From: Actinoplanes couchii
GTDB lineage: Bacteria; Actinomycetota; Actinomycetes; Mycobacteriales; Micromonosporaceae
Direction: 5' to 3'
DNA: 64,000 nucleotides
Assembly (NCBI RefSeq): GCF_016862075.1
Contig: NZ_BOMG01000062.1
Location: 1-64,000 of the forward strand
Made by a program: the position numbers and the translations under genes. The notes under the pieces were generated by a model, which did no database searches, was not told the origin of the DNA, and worked only from the letters and a program-made list of their open reading frames with translations. Shown here piece by piece: positions 61,631 through 64,000 of the stretch (the first letter of the stretch is position 1; each line of letters begins with the position of its first letter).

Positions 61631-63054
61631 CGCAGTTCCCGGACGGTGATCCGGCCCAGCCACTTCGTCTGCATCACCCCGGGCCGGTTCGGGGCGATCA
61701 GCCGGGCCGGATACCCGTGGTCCAGATGCAACGGCTCCCCACCGAGCCGCAGAGCGATCAGGGTCAGCGGATCCCGGGTGTGCTCCGGCGCCACCACCGA
61801 CGTGCGGTACCGCCCGGCCGCCTCCAACGACTCGACCTCCACGGCTGCCCGATCCGGATCAGTGCCGACCAGGGCCACCAGATCCCTGAGCCGCACGCCG
61901 GACCACAACCCGGTGGCGCTCCACCCTTCCACGCAGGAGATCGGTAGTTCCACGGTGTGCTGAACGAGAGCGTGCAGGGCGTCCAGTCCCAGCCCGATCT
62001 CCCGGCCCGGGGCGGCGACGGTGAGCCGATAGGCCGGGCCGAGCGCGAGATCCCGAACCCCGGCCCGGTCAGCGGTCCGATTGACCGGCAGACCTTGCGG
62101 CCCGTCGTCAGGCCGCCGCGGAACAAGAACGACCAGAGGCGAAAGCGGCCCGGCCGTCTGCCCGACCGAGGTGACCGTGACCAGCCCGGCCGCCACGGCG
62201 ACCCCACCGAGAATCCCCCGGCGACTGAGCCCGCCCACCACGTCCCCGCGCACCACGTCCCCGCGCACCACGTCCCCGCGCACCACGTCCCCGCGCACCA
62301 CGTCCCCGCCCGCCACGTCCGCGCTCACCGGCTCGTCCTCGCCCATCGGCTCGCCCTCGGTTCCGGCGCGGTCGCCCGGCCGCTGGGGGACGGGCCGGGC
62401 GAGTGCCGCCCGCACCACCGGCAGTTGCACGCCGATGTGCACGAGCAGCGCGCCGATCACCAGCCAGCCCACCCAGTAGTGGGCGGCGGTGAAGAAGAAC
62501 GGCATCGGTGCGTACCAACGGCCCACGTTGAGGACACCACCGACGACCTGGAACAACGCGGCGGCGACCAGGACCGCGACACTCACCCGCTCGGCGGCGT
62601 GCACCACCGACCGGGCCGGTGGCCACTGGAAGAGGCGCGGATACACCGACCACAGTTTCGCCCCGAGCAACGGCACCGAGGCCAGTCCGGTCGCCACGTG
62701 CAGCCCCTGGGTGAACCGGTAGAGCCCGACCGGCCGCGACGGCCACCCGAACCAGCCCGGTGGGTGCTGGACCAGGTGACTGAGCAGCCCGGTCACGAAA
62801 CAGACCCCGAACGCGACCCCGAGCGCCAGCCCGAGCCAACTGCTCAACCGCGCCGACCGCACCCGGGACGGAAACGCGCCGGCACGCATCGGTCCGCGCC
62901 GCAGTCCCGCCGGGGAAACCGGAAGTGGTGCCCGGTGGTGGCCCGGTCCACCCGGATCCCGGCGGCCCGCAGCCGTTCGGCCAGGGTGCCGCAGCCACCG
63001 CGTCAGGCGTCCGGGCCCGCCGGTCGGTGCCCGGTCTCCCGGCTCGTCCGTCAT
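61627..63054 (-). CDS. Molybdopterin-dependent oxidoreductase with N-terminal membrane domain
   Basis: 475 residues. Residues about 1-60 are a cytoplasmic basic region, about 68-220 four helices with histidines (LSHLVQHPPG, TQGLHVATG, AAHYWVGW, LVHIGVQ) resembling a cytochrome b561-type haem domain, then a repeat linker, a Tat-like SRRGILGGVAVAAG, and a sulfite oxidase-fold Mo-cofactor domain with the ligand cysteine in ELPISCVEGWS. It probably passes electrons from an extracytoplasmic substrate to the membrane. ATG 63054 overlaps the methyltransferase stop. Confidence 0.85.
   Translation of the reverse strand: MTDEPGDRAPTGGPGRLTRWLRHPGRTAAGRRDPGGPGHHRAPLPVSPAGLRRGPMRAGAFPSRVRSARLSSWLGLALGVAFGVCFVTGLLSHLVQHPPGWFGWPSRPVGLYRFTQGLHVATGLASVPLLGAKLWSVYPRLFQWPPARSVVHAAERVSVAVLVAAALFQVVGGVLNVGRWYAPMPFFFTAAHYWVGWLVIGALLVHIGVQLPVVRAALARPVPQRPGDRAGTEGEPMGEDEPVSADVAGGDVVRGDVVRGDVVRGDVVRGDVVGGLSRRGILGGVAVAAGLVTVTSVGQTAGPLSPLVVLVPRRPDDGPQGLPVNRTADRAGVRDLALGPAYRLTVAAPGREIGLGLDALHALVQHTVELPISCVEGWSATGLWSGVRLRDLVALVGTDPDRAAVEVESLEAAGRYRTSVVAPEHTRDPLTLIALRLGGEPLHLDHGYPARLIAPNRPGVMQTKWLGRITVRELR
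62236..62310. repeat. Five 15-bp repeats coding a GDVVR linker
   Basis: Four identical units caccacgtccccgcg and one with a final base change. On the minus strand they encode GDVVR repeats between the membrane domain and the Tat-like motif. Confidence 0.95.
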
Positions 63055-63692
63055 CGGCGGGTCAGGGTGGCGAACCATCGGCCGGCTCCCGTCCACGTGT
63101 CGATGACGCGCATCGCGGTGGTCTCGGCCAGGACGGGGAGGACGTCGAGGGGGACACAGGCCCAGGGCAGGGCGCTGGCGGAACCCGCCGGGGTTCGCAC
63201 GGTGGCGATGCCGGACCAGGCCGGAACACCAGGTGGAGCCAGTTCGACGTGTAGTCGCCCGGCCGGGGCCAGCAGTTCCCGGCAGCGGGCCAGGAGACGG
63301 TGCGGGTCGCCACCGATGCCGATGTTGCCGTCGGCCAGCAGCAGATGCCGCCAGCGGCCGGTACCGGGCACCGGCTCGAACACGTCCCGCCGCAGCGCCA
63401 CCGCGCCCCGTTCCCGAGTCAGCCGGACCGCCTCGGCGCTGACGTCGATGCCGAGTGCCGGATGACCGGAACCGGTCAGTGCCGCGGTGAGCCGGCCCGG
63501 CCCGCACCCGATGTCCAGGGTCGGTCCGTCGCAGCGGGCGAGCAGCCCTTCGTCCCCCGCGATGGTGTCCCGGCACCAGGATGCCGGGTCGAAGCGGAGC
63601 ATCCCGCCGCTCGGATGCCGGGCGACGAACGCGGCCGGAACTCCGGCGGCGGCCCGGCTGATGGCGGTGTCGAACACCGCGACCGCGGTCAC
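63051..63692 (-). CDS. Class I SAM-dependent methyltransferase
   Basis: 213 residues from a GTG at 63692. SAM motif I LDIGCGPGRLTAALTGSG, followed by ALGIDVSAEAV; upstream FDPASWCRDTIAGDEGLL. The acceptor is unknown. Located between a DUF2064 glycosyltransferase and the molybdopterin oxidoreductase, an arrangement seen in other actinobacteria, so these may act in one pathway. The start is the weakest point: no clear ribosome binding site; 73 bp separate it from the upstream gene. Confidence 0.8.
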   Translation of the reverse strand: MTAVAVFDTAISRAAAGVPAAFVARHPSGGMLRFDPASWCRDTIAGDEGLLARCDGPTLDIGCGPGRLTAALTGSGHPALGIDVSAEAVRLTRERGAVALRRDVFEPVPGTGRWRHLLLADGNIGIGGDPHRLLARCRELLAPAGRLHVELAPPGVPAWSGIATVRTPAGSASALPWACVPLDVLPVLAETTAMRVIDTWTGAGRWFATLTRR

Positions 63693-63765
63693 CGCGCGCC
63701 CGTCGTACCGAAGGCGACGCCCGTCAAGAAGTTCTGGTCTTTGTCCGTGCGCCTGGTTCCCACGG

Positions 63766-64000
63766 TCATCGGCTGGCTCCGGCCGGTGCGGGGACGTGGG
63801 CGGTGACGGCGGTGGCGAAGAGACCGCCGGGCGGGCACAGTGCGGCGACACGGCGCGCGTCGTCGGCGGTGTCCACGTCACACAGCACCGGCAGCGGCGC
63901 GACCCGCAGACCCCGGGCACGTAGCGCGGCCAGGGTCCGGGCCCCGGTGGTGTCGACCGAGGTCGGGATGTGGCGCAGCACCTCGGCATGGCCGGGGTCG
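63766..64000 (-). CDS. DUF2064 (TIGR04282-like) glycosyltransferase, 5' end outside window
   Basis: The frame is open from the window edge. The visible C-terminal part reads PTSVDTTGARTLAALRARGLRV and LPVLCDVDTADDARRVAAL, the closing motifs of DUF2064 nucleotide-sugar transferase-like proteins. A GTG at 63981 is internal, not the start. Probably the upstream member of the methyltransferase-molybdopterin oxidoreductase operon. Confidence 0.75.
   Translation of the reverse strand, partial: DPGHAEVLRHIPTSVDTTGARTLAALRARGLRVAPLPVLCDVDTADDARRVAALCPPGGLFATAVTAHVPAPAGASR

Overview
The window is very GC-rich, uses many GTG starts, and has densely packed operons with ATGA/GTGA stop-start overlaps, Tat signals, PfkB/ROK/LacI/DeoR/PadR/TetR regulators and several leaderless-type promoters. 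This points to a chromosomal segment of a saprophytic actinomycete, most likely Micromonosporaceae (Actinoplanes-like). The genus is inferred from style and gene content. No rRNA, tRNA, phage, IS element or CRISPR array was seen.

Layout. 1-936: left-truncated DUF3800 protein with tandem repeats at both ends. 1166-2014: two small membrane proteins. 1928-6860 (minus): a complete, translationally coupled STM4015-4014-4013-4012-4011 operon (leucine-rich-repeat protein, ATP-grasp protein, phosphatase-superfamily hydrolase, two radical SAM enzymes), conserved but without assigned function. 6963-11196: secreted DUF6055 putative metallopeptidase behind a CebR-like operator, an ADP-ribosylglycohydrolase and a dimethylargininase.

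11246-28655 and 36240-42858 form a glycan-utilisation region. It holds a five-gene Opp/Dpp-type ABC importer. Convergent to it is a deoR-GH4-GH38-GH2 operon, and divergent from deoR is a PfkB kinase plus sugar ABC importer. Further right are a ROK regulator, a GH36 alpha-galactosidase, a divergent GH2 beta-mannosidase and a LacI-type sensor lacking its DNA-binding domain. Together these enzymes could import and strip galactose and mannose from oligosaccharides such as galactomannan fragments or N-glycans. The substrate is inferred.

28768-36249: ABC exporter with DesK/NarL-type two-component system, membrane diguanylate cyclase, Tat-exported flavin amine oxidase and an unknown protein. 42903-51859: class V aminotransferase, Tat-exported serine hydrolase, VanZ-like protein, OmpR/EnvZ-type pair, and a PadR-ABC-FtsX operon. 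52113-57820: TetR and a divergent NAD(P)-binding protein carrying an in-frame minisatellite, an F420-type oxidoreductase with a small membrane protein, and two aldo/keto reductases. 57870-59459: a sensor kinase broken by an in-frame TAG. 59434-64000 (minus): an OmpR-type pair, a small membrane protein, a molybdopterin oxidoreductase, a methyltransferase and the edge of a DUF2064 glycosyltransferase.

Two themes cut across the window. At least nine different short tandem repeat arrays (6 to 27 bp) occur between and inside genes, several kept in frame. A TANNNT hexamer lies 6-8 nt upstream of many start codons, the signature of leaderless transcription.
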